This document shows, in pieces, positions 33,921 to 42,946 of a stretch of DNA of 64,000 nt. The notes below the pieces were generated by a model, which saw only the letters and a list, made by a program, of their open reading frames with translations, searched no databases and was not told the DNA's origin. Source of the DNA: Streptomyces sp. NRRL S-244 (lineage in GTDB: Bacteria; Actinomycetota; Actinomycetes; Streptomycetales; Streptomycetaceae). Position 1 is the stretch's first letter; each line of letters begins with the position of its first letter. Where the stretch lies: NCBI RefSeq assembly GCF_000717915.1, contig NZ_JOCX01000017.1:71354-135353 (forward strand). The letters are read 5' to 3'. The position numbers and the translations under genes were made by a program.

Positions 33921-34577
33921 ATGGCCATCTACACGCTTCCTGAGCTTCCGTACGACTACGCGGCGCTGGAGCCGGTGATCAACCCGGAGATCATCGAGCT
34001 GCACCACGACAAGCACCACGCGGCTTACGTCACCGGCGCCAACACCACGCTGGAACAGCTGGCGGAGGCCCGCGACAAGGAGAACTGGGGTGCGCTGAAC
34101 GGCCTGGAGAAGAACCTGGCCTTCCACCTCTCCGGTCACATCCTGCACAGCATCTACTGGCACAACATGGCCAGCCCGAAGACCGGCGAGGGCGGCGGCG
34201 AGCCCGCCGCGGCCGACGGCCTCGGCGACCTGGCCGACGCGATCACCGAGTCCTTCGGCTCCTTCGCGAAGTTCAAGAAGCAGCTGACCTTCGCGTCCTC
34301 CGCGACGCAGGGCTCCGGCTGGGGCGTGCTCGCGTACGAGCCCGTCAGCGGCCGCCTGGTCGTCGAGCAGGTCTACGACCACCAGGGCAACGTGGGCGTG
34401 GCCAGCACCCCGATCCTGGTCTTCGACGCCTGGGAGCACGCCTTCTACCTGCAGTACAAGAACCAGAAGGTGGACTTCATCGAGGCCATGTGGAACGTCG
34501 TCAACTGGCAGGACGTGGCCAGGCGCCACGCCGACGCCAAGGCGAACACCCCGCTGCTGATCCCCGCGAAGGGCTGA
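33921..34577 (+). CDS. sodF: Superoxide dismutase, Fe/Mn family
   Basis: 218 residues, cytosolic; converts superoxide to hydrogen peroxide and oxygen. Metal ligands are visible in [12 protein letters not shown] (first His), [12 protein letters not shown] (second His) and [11 protein letters not shown] (Asp and His). The family end motif [12 protein letters not shown] is present. The loop [12 protein letters not shown] and the overall sequence are those of the Streptomyces Fe(Zn)-type enzyme. A Nur-like site upstream suggests nickel repression, the usual alternation with the nickel enzyme sodN, which is not in this window. Confidence 0.93.
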   Translation: MAIYTLPELPYDYAALEPVINPEIIELHHDKHHAAYVTGANTTLEQLAEARDKENWGALNGLEKNLAFHLSGHILHSIYWHNMASPKTGEGGGEPAAADGLGDLADAITESFGSFAKFKKQLTFASSATQGSGWGVLAYEPVSGRLVVEQVYDHQGNVGVASTPILVFDAWEHAFYLQYKNQKVDFIEAMWNVVNWQDVARRHADAKANTPLLIPAKG

Positions 34578-34643
34578 TCACGGCCCCACCGAGCCCGTCC
34601 GCCTCGTGATCGTCTTCTCAGCCTTCGCGTGCGGGCGTGTCCA

Positions 34644-34686
34644 ACGGAAGACCCCCGCAAGGACGTGACTTGCGGGGGTCTTCCGT
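34644..34686. terminator. Bidirectional terminator between sodF and the DsbA-like gene
   Basis: Perfect 18-bp arms (34644-34661 and 34669-34686) around a 7-nt loop, between two convergent genes. Confidence 0.92.
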
Positions 34687-34708
34687 GTGCGTCGGCGGAC
34701 CGGCAGGC

Positions 34709-35356
34709 CTACTCGAAGGACGGGCCCTTGGTGCGGGTGCGCTTGATCTCGTAGAAGCCGGGGGTGGCGGCGACCAGCAGGGTGCCGTCCCACAGCCGGG
34801 CGGCGGCCTCGCCGCGCGGGGTCGGGGTGACGACCGGACCGAAGAAGGCCACCTCGTCGCCCTCGGCGCCGGGCACCGAGATCACCGGGGTGCCGACCTC
34901 CTGGCCGACGCGCTCGATGCCGTCGTTGTGGGAGTCGCGCAGCACCTGGTCGTACTCGTCGGAGTCGGCGTAGGCGAGCAGCTCGGCCGGCAGGCCGACC
35001 TCCTCCAGCGCCTCGGCGATGACCTCGCGGGTCGCGCCCTTGTCCTCGTTGTGGATCCGGGTGCCGAGCGCGGTGTACAGCTTGCCGGTGATCTCCTCAC
35101 CGTGCTTCTGCTGGGCCGCGATGACGACGCGGACCGGGGCCCAGCCCTTGGGGCCGAGGATCTCGCGGTAGCGCTCGGGCAGCTCTTCGAGCTTGTTCTC
35201 GTTGAGGACGGCGAGGCTCATCACGTGCCAGCGCACCTCGACGTCGCGGACCTTCTCGACCTCCAGCATCCAGCGGGACGTCATCCAGGCCCAGGGGCAG
35301 AGCGGGTCGAACCAGAAGTCGACCGGGGTCTTCTCGCGCACCTGGGTGTCGGCCAT
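34709..35356 (-). CDS. DsbA-fold thiol oxidoreductase, Rv2466c-like, with CPWA site
   Basis: 215 residues, no signal peptide. Strong resemblance to M. tuberculosis Rv2466c (mycothiol-dependent reductase): DFWFDPLCPW, WMLEVEKVRDVEVRWHVMSLAVLNENK, RIHNEDKG, VGTPVISV and FFGPVVTPTPRGE, ending in KRTRTKGPSFE. The active site is C20-P-W-A23: the second Cys of the CPWC motif is Ala, so only a monothiol mechanism, probably via a mixed disulphide with mycothiol, is possible. It lies divergent from pepN, matching the mycobacterial order. Physiological substrate unknown; redox defence is inferred, also from the adjacent sodF. Confidence 0.9.
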   Translation of the reverse strand: MADTQVREKTPVDFWFDPLCPWAWMTSRWMLEVEKVRDVEVRWHVMSLAVLNENKLEELPERYREILGPKGWAPVRVVIAAQQKHGEEITGKLYTALGTRIHNEDKGATREVIAEALEEVGLPAELLAYADSDEYDQVLRDSHNDGIERVGQEVGTPVISVPGAEGDEVAFFGPVVTPTPRGEAAARLWDGTLLVAATPGFYEIKRTRTKGPSFE

Positions 35357-35482
35357 GTCTCTCCTCGGAGTCGCGTGTGCATCACTGGTCGTGTTTCCCC
35401 CTCGCCAACCAGGCCGGGCCCGCCCGCATTCCCCCGTGCGAGGATTCCGTCAGGTATCGCGATCACGCACGAAGGAGTGCAC

Positions 35483-38053
35483 GTGCCCGGAGAGAATCTG
35501 TCCCGTGACGAGGCCCGCGAGCGGGCCGAGCTGCTGTCCGTCGACGGGTACGAGGTGGTCCTCGACCTGAGGTCCGCCGTGGACGAGGCCGAACCGGCCG
35601 AGGGCCCCCGGACCTTCCGCTCGGTGACCACGATCCGCTTCCGGGCCGCGGCCCCCGGCTCGGCCACCTTCGCCGACCTCGTCGCCCCGTCGGTGAACTC
35701 CGTCACCCTCAACGGGCTGGAGCTGGACCCGGCCGCCGTCTTCGACGGGGCGCGGATCGCCCTGGCCGGCCTGGCCGCCGAGAACGTCCTGGTGGTGGAC
35801 GCGAACTGCGCGTACAGCCGGACGGGCGAGGGCATGCACCGCTTCGTCGACCCGGAGGACGGCGAGGTCTACCTCTACACGCAGTACGAGCCGGCCGACG
35901 CCCGCCGCGTGTACGCGAACTTCGAGCAGCCCGACCTGAAGGCCCCGTACCGCTTCGAGGTGACCGCGCCGGAGGGCTGGCACGTCTGGAGCAACGGCGC
36001 CGAGGAGTCCCGCGAGGGCCTGACCCGGCGCTTCGCCGAGACCGCGCCGATCTCCACGTACATCACCTGCGTGGTGGCGGGCCCGTACCACTACGTGACG
36101 GACACCTACACGCGCGGGGACCTGACGATCCCGCTGGGCGCGATGTGCCGCAAGGGGCTGGCGAAGCACTTCGACGCGGACGACGTCTTCCTCGTCACCA
36201 AGCAGGGCTTCGACTTCTTCCACGAGCACTTCGACTACCCGTACCCCTTCGGGAAGTACGACCAGGCCTTCGTGCCCGAGTACAACCTGGGCGCGATGGA
36301 GAACCCGGGGATGGTGACCTTCCGCGAGGAGTACATCTTCCGCGGCAAGGTGACGCGGGCCGCGTACGAGCGCCGCTGCAACACGATCCTGCACGAGATG
36401 GCCCACATGTGGTTCGGCGACCTCGTCACCATGAAGTGGTGGGACGACCTGTGGCTGAAGGAGTCCTTCGCGGACTTCATGGGCTCCTTCTCGCAAGTGG
36501 AGGCGACCCGCTTCGACCAGGCGTGGGTGACCTTCGCCAACAACCGCAAGGCGTGGGCGTACCGGGCCGACCAGCTCCCCTCCACGCACCCGATCACGGC
36601 CGACATCCGTGACCTGGAGGACGCGAAGCTCAACTTCGACGGCATCACGTACGCCAAGGGCGCGGCGGTGCTCAAGCAGCTCGTCGCGTACGTGGGACGG
36701 GAGGCGTTCCTGGAGGGCGCGCGGCGCTACTTCAAGGCCAACGCGTACGGGAACACCACGCTGGACGATCTGCTGGCGGTGCTCGGCGAGGTCTCCGGGC
36801 GGGACATGGCCGAGTGGTCGCGGGCCTGGCTCCAGACGGCCGGCGTGAACGTGCTGACTCCGGTGGTGACGTACGACGCGGGCGGCCGGGTGACCGAGCT
36901 GTCGGTGGTCCAGGAGGGCGACGAGCTTCGCCCCCACCGGGTGGCGGTCGGCCTGTACCGGCTGGAGGACGGCGCGCTGGTCCGCTACGCGCGGGCCGAG
37001 GCGGACGTGGCCGGCGCCTCGACGGTCGTGGCGGAGCTGGCCGGGCAGGAGCGGCCCGACCTGGTGCTGGTCAACGACGACGACCTCACGTACTGCAAGA
37101 TGCGCTTCGACGAGGGCTCGCTGGCGACGCTGCGCCAGCGGCTCGGGAGCGTGGCGGACCCGCTGGCGCGGGCGCTGTGCTGGTCGGCGCTGTGGAACCT
37201 GACGCGGGACGGGCTGATGCCGGCGCGCGACTTCATCTCGATGGTGCTGGCCCACGCCGGCCGCGAGAGCGACGTCGGCGTGCTCCAGATGCTGCACTCG
37301 CAGGTGCTGGCCGCGGTCACGCACTACGCGGCGGCCGACTGGCGCGAGCAGGGCGGCCGCGTGCTGTCGGCGGTCGCGCTCCAGGAGCTGCGGCTGGCGG
37401 AGCCGGGCTCGGAGCACCAGCTGACCTGGGCCCGCTTCTTCGCGGCGGGTGCGGCGACGGAGGGCGACTTCCAGCTGCTGCTGGGGCTGCTGGACGGTTC
37501 GGCGCGGATCGACGGGCTGGACGTGGACCAGGAGCTGCGGTGGGACTTCCTGCTGCCGCTGGCCGCGCACGGCGCGGTGGACGAGGCCGTGCTGACGGCG
37601 GAACTGGCGCGCGACGACACGGCGTCGGGCAAGCGGCACCAGGTGCGCTGCCTCGCGGCGCGGCCGTCCGAGGCGGTCAAGGACCAGGCGTGGGCGGCGG
37701 TCGTCGAGTCGGACGCCCTGTCGAACGCACTGGTGGAGGCGACGATCGCGGGCATGCAGCAGCCCTCGCAGCGGGCCCTGCTGGCGCCGTACGCGGGGCG
37801 CTACTTCGAGGTGATCGAGCGGATCTGGGCGGACCGGTCGATCCAGATCGGCATGCACGTGGTGAAGGGGATGTACCCCTCGCTGGAGGACTCGGAGTCG
37901 ACGCTGGCCGCCACGGACGCCTGGCTCGCCGCGCACGCCGATGCCGCTCCGGCGCTGCGCCGCCTGGTGCTGGAGGCCCGTGACGACCTGGCGCGGGCGC
38001 TGCGCGCGCAGGCCTGCGACGCGGCCGCCGCCGCAGGTTCGGCCGCGCTCTAG
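35483..38053 (+). CDS. pepN: Aminopeptidase N (M1 family), copy 1
   Basis: 856 residues from the GTG at 35483 with GAAGGAG five nt upstream. Zinc metallopeptidase removing N-terminal residues from peptides in the cytosol. Catalytic marks: exopeptidase motif LGAMENPGMVTF (about 269-280), HEMAH (304-308) followed by WFGDLVTMKWWDDLWLKESFADF, giving the third ligand Glu. The C-terminal ERAP1-like helical domain completes a full-length enzyme. It is divergent from the Rv2466c-like gene. A second paralogue lies at 46478. The C-terminal Ala-rich end is ordinary for Streptomyces. Confidence 0.96.
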   Translation: MPGENLSRDEARERAELLSVDGYEVVLDLRSAVDEAEPAEGPRTFRSVTTIRFRAAAPGSATFADLVAPSVNSVTLNGLELDPAAVFDGARIALAGLAAENVLVVDANCAYSRTGEGMHRFVDPEDGEVYLYTQYEPADARRVYANFEQPDLKAPYRFEVTAPEGWHVWSNGAEESREGLTRRFAETAPISTYITCVVAGPYHYVTDTYTRGDLTIPLGAMCRKGLAKHFDADDVFLVTKQGFDFFHEHFDYPYPFGKYDQAFVPEYNLGAMENPGMVTFREEYIFRGKVTRAAYERRCNTILHEMAHMWFGDLVTMKWWDDLWLKESFADFMGSFSQVEATRFDQAWVTFANNRKAWAYRADQLPSTHPITADIRDLEDAKLNFDGITYAKGAAVLKQLVAYVGREAFLEGARRYFKANAYGNTTLDDLLAVLGEVSGRDMAEWSRAWLQTAGVNVLTPVVTYDAGGRVTELSVVQEGDELRPHRVAVGLYRLEDGALVRYARAEADVAGASTVVAELAGQERPDLVLVNDDDLTYCKMRFDEGSLATLRQRLGSVADPLARALCWSALWNLTRDGLMPARDFISMVLAHAGRESDVGVLQMLHSQVLAAVTHYAAADWREQGGRVLSAVALQELRLAEPGSEHQLTWARFFAAGAATEGDFQLLLGLLDGSARIDGLDVDQELRWDFLLPLAAHGAVDEAVLTAELARDDTASGKRHQVRCLAARPSEAVKDQAWAAVVESDALSNALVEATIAGMQQPSQRALLAPYAGRYFEVIERIWADRSIQIGMHVVKGMYPSLEDSESTLAATDAWLAAHADAAPALRRLVLEARDDLARALRAQACDAAAAAGSAAL

Positions 38054-38062
38054 CGAAGGCGT

Positions 38063-38100
38063 CGGCGGGGCCGGTCCGTCAGGGCGGACCGGCCCCGCCG
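38063..38100 (+). terminator. pepN terminator
   Basis: Perfect 16-bp arms CGGCGGGGCCGGTCCG / CGGACCGGCCCCGCCG with a 6-nt loop, 10 nt past the stop. Confidence 0.9.
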
Positions 38101-38221
38101 AGGGATCCGAACGGCGCTATCGGCTTTCGAACGGCCGTACTTTAGTGCGGTCTTGTCCGGATTTGTCGACGGCTGCGTAACAGGGGTTAGCGGGGCCGGG
38201 GCGGGCGGGAATCTCCGCCGC

Positions 38222-39181
38222 ATGAACCACAACGCGCCCCTCCCCCTCGCCCACCTCACCGGCAGCCGCCCCCGCGTGATGAGCCTCGCCCAGCTCCGCG
38301 AGCACGGCGTCAGCGCCTCCGAAGCCGCCGGGCGGCCCTGGCAGGAGATCCTGCCGGGGGTGTTCCTCCTCCACCCCGGCGCCGCGACCAGCGAGGAGCG
38401 CCTGCACGCCGCCCTGCTGTACGCGGGCCGCCGCGGCGGCGAGGCCATGGTCACCGGGCTCGCGGCCCTCGCGCTGTACCGGTTCGCCTCCGCGCCCGCG
38501 CTGCTCGCCCTCACGCAGATCGACGTCCTGGTGCCCCACACCCGCCGGCTCCGCTCCGTCGGCACCGTCCGGATCGTGCGGACGCACACCCCGCCCCGCC
38601 CCCAGCTGGTGACCGGGCTGCCCGTCGCCCCCGTGGCCCGGGCGCTGGCCGACGCGGTCGCCCGGCTCTCCGACGCCGGCACCGTACGCCGCCTGCTCAG
38701 CGAGGCCGTCCGCGGCGGGCACTGCGAACCCGCCGCGGCGGTACGGGAGTTGACGGTGGCCCGGCTGCTGAACCGCGCCCACGTCGTGGACGCCGTCGAG
38801 TCCCTGCTCGCGGAGGGCCGGGCCATCGCCGAGGACCGGCTGTACCAGCTCGTACGGGGCTACGAGCTCCCCGAGCCGGTCTGGAACGTGGACCTGCGCC
38901 TGCCCGGCGGCCCGCACCTCGGCGGGGTCGACGCGTACTGGCCCGACCAGGCCGTCGCCGTGGAGATCGACACCCGCGCTCCCCGGCAGGGCGAGGACGA
39001 GGAGTTCTCGGAAGCCGTCCGCAAGCGGGAGACCCTGGAACGGCTCGGGGTGACCGTCCTGCACATCACCCCGCGCAAGCTGCGCGACTGGCCCGAGCAG
39101 CAGGCCGCGGTGGTCCGGACCGCGCTGACGGCGTCCGCCGACCGCGAGCCGGCCGCGTACCTGGTCGTCCTGCCCAGGTGA
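38222..39181 (+). CDS. AbiEi-like / DUF559-like orphan protein
   Basis: 319 residues from the ATG at 38222. The N-terminal half has a winged-helix-like start, RVMSLAQLREHGVSASEAAGR.PWQEILPGVFLLHP, typical of AbiEi antitoxin-like proteins, followed by GLAALALYRF and VRIVRTHTPP. The C-terminal third looks like a Vsr/DUF559 nuclease fold: GGVDAYWPDQAVAVEIDTRAP with the acidic EID pair and a following RETLERLGVTVLHITPRKL; the central Asp-Glu-Ile-Asp pattern could be a degenerate PD-(D/E)XK core. Such orphans are very common in Streptomyces and usually lack an AbiEii toxin; none is adjacent here. Function unknown. Confidence 0.75.
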   Translation: MNHNAPLPLAHLTGSRPRVMSLAQLREHGVSASEAAGRPWQEILPGVFLLHPGAATSEERLHAALLYAGRRGGEAMVTGLAALALYRFASAPALLALTQIDVLVPHTRRLRSVGTVRIVRTHTPPRPQLVTGLPVAPVARALADAVARLSDAGTVRRLLSEAVRGGHCEPAAAVRELTVARLLNRAHVVDAVESLLAEGRAIAEDRLYQLVRGYELPEPVWNVDLRLPGGPHLGGVDAYWPDQAVAVEIDTRAPRQGEDEEFSEAVRKRETLERLGVTVLHITPRKLRDWPEQQAAVVRTALTASADREPAAYLVVLPR

Positions 39182-39529
39182 GGGGGCCCGGCCGACGCCG
39201 GCCGGTCCCGTGCGCCCGCCTGACGGAGCGTTACGCGCGCACGCGCGTGCGCTGAGACGCCCGAAGTTGTCACACCCGATCTGAGACCGCGCACCGCCCC
39301 ACCCTCGCGACGAGGTCGGGAAGTCGACAAAGCAACTCTTCAACCCCTGTGATTCGTGTGAGTACGCCCCGGTACGGCCTCGATGGCGCATGACCCTACC
39401 TGGCGAGAGTCCGCCATGTCAGGTCTCGGTCAATGACAAGCCTCCCCAAAGAGCGGTCGTTTGCGCAAAGCTGACCGGTCATCCGGCACCGAAATCCGGA
39501 CCGTATCTTTCACTTATCCAGGGATGCTG
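39182..39529. promoter_or_regulatory. Long intergenic region before the S8 protease gene
   Basis: About 350 bp without a gene. It holds a GGCCGACGCCGGCC-like hairpin just after the upstream stop, an alternating purine-pyrimidine tract around 39234-39252 (CGCGCGCACGCGCGTGCG) able to adopt Z-DNA, and then a lower-GC stretch (39330-39525) that should contain the protease promoter. No clear -35/-10 pair can be fixed by eye. Confidence 0.4.
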
Positions 39530-42500
39530 ATGACCCTCGAATCCCCCAGCTCCATATCCGGGGCCAGACGCGTCGCGCGCGTCGCGGCCGCGGCCGGCCT
39601 GGTCGCCGCGCTGGCGACCGCGGGCGCGATGCCCGTGTTCGCGGCGACCGGCCCCGCCGGCACCCCGGGCACGAGCCCGGCCGTCAAGTCCGCCGACGAG
39701 AAGATCGGCTCGGCGGACGCCGAGCTGCTCCAGCAGGCCAAGGCCAAGGGTGACGCGACCGTCACCGTCATGGTGGCCACCGCCCCCGGCCAGACCAAGC
39801 AGGTCGCGGACCAGCTCGGTGCGGTCCAGGGCGCCTCGGTCGGGCAGACGAACGACAAGCTCGGCTACGTGCGGGCCACGCTGCCGACCGCCAAGGCCGA
39901 GGCCGCGCTGAAGGCGGCCGCGAAGCTGTCCTCGGTGCACGCCCTGGACCTCAAGCACGAGATCCAGCTCTCGGACCCGCGTCCCGACGCGGGCAAGGAC
40001 TCGAAGACGGTGGGGAAGACCGCCTCCGAGACCTACCCGGGGCCGGACAAGAACACCCCCGCGAAGAACCCGTACAACCCGTCCTTCGAGACGGGCGCGG
40101 TGGACTTCGTCGCCAAGAACCCGCAGGCCGACGGCCGCGGCGTGACCATCGGCATCCTGGACTCGGGCGTCGACCTCGGCCACCCGGCGCTCCAGAAGAC
40201 CACCACCGGCGAGCGCAAGATCGTCGACTGGGTCACGGCGACCGACCCGATCACCGACAACGACGCCACCTGGCGCGCGCAGATCACCCCGGTGACGGCC
40301 GCGGGCGGCACCTTCTCCGCGGGCGGCCAGAGCTGGAAGGCTCCGGAGGGCTCGTACCAGTGGAGCCGGTTCAGCGAGTCGATCACCGCGACCGGTGACG
40401 CGAAGGGCGACGTCAACCGGGACGGGGACACCACCGACCGGTTCGGCATGCTCTACGACGCCGCCGCCGGCACCGTCCGCGTCGACACCGACCAGGACGG
40501 CGACTTCACGAACAACGAGCCGATGAAGCCGTACAAGGACGGCTACCAGATCGGCTACTTCGGCACGGACAACCCGGCGACCGACGTCGCCGAGCGGATC
40601 CCGTTCGTGATCCAGATCCGCAAGGACGTCCCGATGGACCCGCTGGGCGGGGACTGGGTCGGCAAGAAGGCCGACTTCGTCAACATCGGCATCATCGAGT
40701 CCGAGCACGGCACGCACGTCGCCGGCATCACCGCCGCCAACAGCCTCTTCGGCGGCAAGATGAACGGCGAGGCGCCGGGCGCGAAGATCGTCTCCTCGCG
40801 CGCCTGCTCCTGGTCCGGCGGCTGCACCAACGTCGCGCTGACCGAGGGCATGATCGACCTCGTCGTCAACCGCGGTGTGGACATCGTCAACATGTCCATC
40901 GGCGGCCTGCCGGCGCTGAACGACGGCAACAACGCCCGCGCCGAGCTCTACAAGAACCTCATCGACACCTACGGTGTCCAGCTCGTCATCTCGGCGGGCA
41001 ACGAGGGCCCCGGTGTCAACACCATCGGCGACCCCGGTCTCGCGGACAAGGTCATCTCCGTGGGTGCCGCGGTCTCCAAGGAGACCTGGGCCGCGAACTA
41101 CGGCTCCGGCGTGACCAAGAAGTACAACATGTTCCCGTTCTCCTCGCGCGGTCCGCGTGAGGACGGCGGCTTCACGCCGACCATCACCGCCCCCGGCGCT
41201 GCCATCAACACCACGCAGACCTGGCTGCCCGGCTCCCCGGTGAAGGAGGCCGGCTACAACCTCCCGGCCGGCTACTCGATGCTGCAGGGCACCTCGATGT
41301 CCTCGCCGCAGGCGACGGGCGCCAGCGCCCTGCTGCTCTCGGCCGCCAAGCAGCAGCACATGACGGTCACCCCGGCGAGCCTGCGCGTGGCGCTCACCAG
41401 CACCGCGAAGAAGATCGACGACGTTCCGGCGCACGCCCAGGGCGCGGGCCTCATCAACATCGTCGACGCGTGGGAGTCCCTCCAGCGCGACGCCAAGGCC
41501 AACGAGTTCACCGTCAAGGCTCCGGTCGACACCGCGATCGACCAGTTCCTGAAGACCCCGGGCTTCGGCACCGGCCTCTACGACCGCGAGGGCGGCCTCA
41601 AGGTCGGCCAGAAGAAGGTCTACGACGTCGTCGTCACCCGCACCACGGGCGTCAAGTACGGCACCCGGCACAACCTGAGCTGGCGCAACAACGACGGCAC
41701 GTTCAAGGTCGTCGGCGACTACGACTACGTCACGCTGCCGCTGAACAAGCCGGTCACCATCAAGGTCGAGGCCAAGCCCAAGACGGCCGGCGTCCACAGC
41801 GGCATCCTGCAGCTGGACGACGAGACCACCGAGGGCATCGACAAGCAGATCCTGACCACGGTCGTCGCCTCCACGCCGCTGGCGAAGCCGTCGTTCACGA
41901 CGTCGGACACCTCCTCCGTGCAGCGCAACAGCCACAAGTCGTACTTCGTGACCGTCCCGCAGGGCGCGAAGTCCCTCGAGGTCGCCCTCGGCGGTCTCAA
42001 GCCGGGCAGCCAGACGCGCTTCATCTCGATCCACCCGTACGGTGTGGGCGTCGAGGACAGCGCGACGACCCAGTGCTACCCGAACTACGACAACCCGGCG
42101 AACACCTGCCGCCCCGACCTGCGCTCGTACGCGAACCCGCAGCCGGGCGTCTGGGAGATCGAGGTCGAGGCGCGCCGCACGTCGCCGCTGCTCGACAACC
42201 CGTTCAAGCTGGACATCAGCGTCCTCGGCGCGGCCTTCGACCCGGCGGTCAAGGTCCTGCCCGAGGTGAAGCAGGGCACCCCGGCCCCGGTCCAGTGGAC
42301 CATCAAGAACGACGCCGCGGCGATCAGCGGCGGCAAGCTCCAGGGCGGCCCGCTCGGCTCCGCGAAGGTCGCCAAGCCGACCATCGCGAACGGCGAGACC
42401 CAGACGAGCACCGTCACCATCGGTGAGGGCGTCTCCCGCCTGGACGTGGCCATCGGCGGTGTCTCCGACACCGGTGCCGACCTCGACCTCACCGTCCTCA

Positions 42501-42856
42501 AGGACGGCGTGAAGGTCGGCTCCTCCGCCGACGGCGACTCCGAGGAGGCCGTGACCCTGCTCAACCCGGCCGCCGGCACCTACACGATCCAGGTGGACGG
42601 CTACGCCGTTCCGTCCGGGTCCACCACGTACGACTACCGCGACGTGTACTTCTCGTCCGCCCTGGGCGCCGTCCAGGTCGACGAGGCCGCCGCGGTGAAC
42701 CTCGCCAACGGCGCCTCGGCGTCCGTCACGGCGAACGTCCTCGCCGCCGCTCCGGCCCCCGAGGGCCGTCAGTTCTTCGGCGAGGTCAAGCTGCTCAACG
42801 CCCGCGGCACCGCCGCCGGCACCGGCAGCGTCCAGATCGAGAAGGTCACCCCGTAA
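39530..42856 (+). CDS. Large secreted S8 (subtilisin-like) serine protease
   Basis: 1108 residues from the ATG at 39530, which is better spaced from CCAGGG than the ATG at 39524. A Sec signal peptide ends near PVFAATG. After a propeptide-like region the catalytic domain shows Asp211 in GVTIGILDSGVDLGHP, His393 in ESEHGTHVAGITAAN and Ser589 in GTSMSSPQATGAS; the long Asp-His spacing (about 180 residues) marks the tripeptidyl-peptidase/SSP-like branch. About 500 residues of beta-sandwich domains follow, including a PPC-like end (VSDTGADLDLTVLKDG, AAGTYTIQVDGYAVPSG). It would degrade extracellular protein. A convergent M28 aminopeptidase gene suggests a shared peptide-scavenging role. Confidence 0.95.
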   Translation: MTLESPSSISGARRVARVAAAAGLVAALATAGAMPVFAATGPAGTPGTSPAVKSADEKIGSADAELLQQAKAKGDATVTVMVATAPGQTKQVADQLGAVQGASVGQTNDKLGYVRATLPTAKAEAALKAAAKLSSVHALDLKHEIQLSDPRPDAGKDSKTVGKTASETYPGPDKNTPAKNPYNPSFETGAVDFVAKNPQADGRGVTIGILDSGVDLGHPALQKTTTGERKIVDWVTATDPITDNDATWRAQITPVTAAGGTFSAGGQSWKAPEGSYQWSRFSESITATGDAKGDVNRDGDTTDRFGMLYDAAAGTVRVDTDQDGDFTNNEPMKPYKDGYQIGYFGTDNPATDVAERIPFVIQIRKDVPMDPLGGDWVGKKADFVNIGIIESEHGTHVAGITAANSLFGGKMNGEAPGAKIVSSRACSWSGGCTNVALTEGMIDLVVNRGVDIVNMSIGGLPALNDGNNARAELYKNLIDTYGVQLVISAGNEGPGVNTIGDPGLADKVISVGAAVSKETWAANYGSGVTKKYNMFPFSSRGPREDGGFTPTITAPGAAINTTQTWLPGSPVKEAGYNLPAGYSMLQGTSMSSPQATGASALLLSAAKQQHMTVTPASLRVALTSTAKKIDDVPAHAQGAGLINIVDAWESLQRDAKANEFTVKAPVDTAIDQFLKTPGFGTGLYDREGGLKVGQKKVYDVVVTRTTGVKYGTRHNLSWRNNDGTFKVVGDYDYVTLPLNKPVTIKVEAKPKTAGVHSGILQLDDETTEGIDKQILTTVVASTPLAKPSFTTSDTSSVQRNSHKSYFVTVPQGAKSLEVALGGLKPGSQTRFISIHPYGVGVEDSATTQCYPNYDNPANTCRPDLRSYANPQPGVWEIEVEARRTSPLLDNPFKLDISVLGAAFDPAVKVLPEVKQGTPAPVQWTIKNDAAAISGGKLQGGPLGSAKVAKPTIANGETQTSTVTIGEGVSRLDVAIGGVSDTGADLDLTVLKDGVKVGSSADGDSEEAVTLLNPAAGTYTIQVDGYAVPSGSTTYDYRDVYFSSALGAVQVDEAAAVNLANGASASVTANVLAAAPAPEGRQFFGEVKLLNARGTAAGTGSVQIEKVTP

Positions 42857-42883
42857 CGGATGACCGGCTGATCGCATGACGGA

Positions 42884-42914
42884 GGGGCGGGCGCCCGGAT
42901 CGGGCGCCCGCCCC
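42884..42914. terminator. Bidirectional terminator between S8 protease and M28 peptidase
   Basis: 14-bp perfect arms GGGGCGGGCGCCCG / CGGGCGCCCGCCCC with a 3-nt loop. Confidence 0.88.
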
Positions 42915-42946
42915 TTCGCCGTTCCCCCCGCGGGAGCGCCCGCCGG

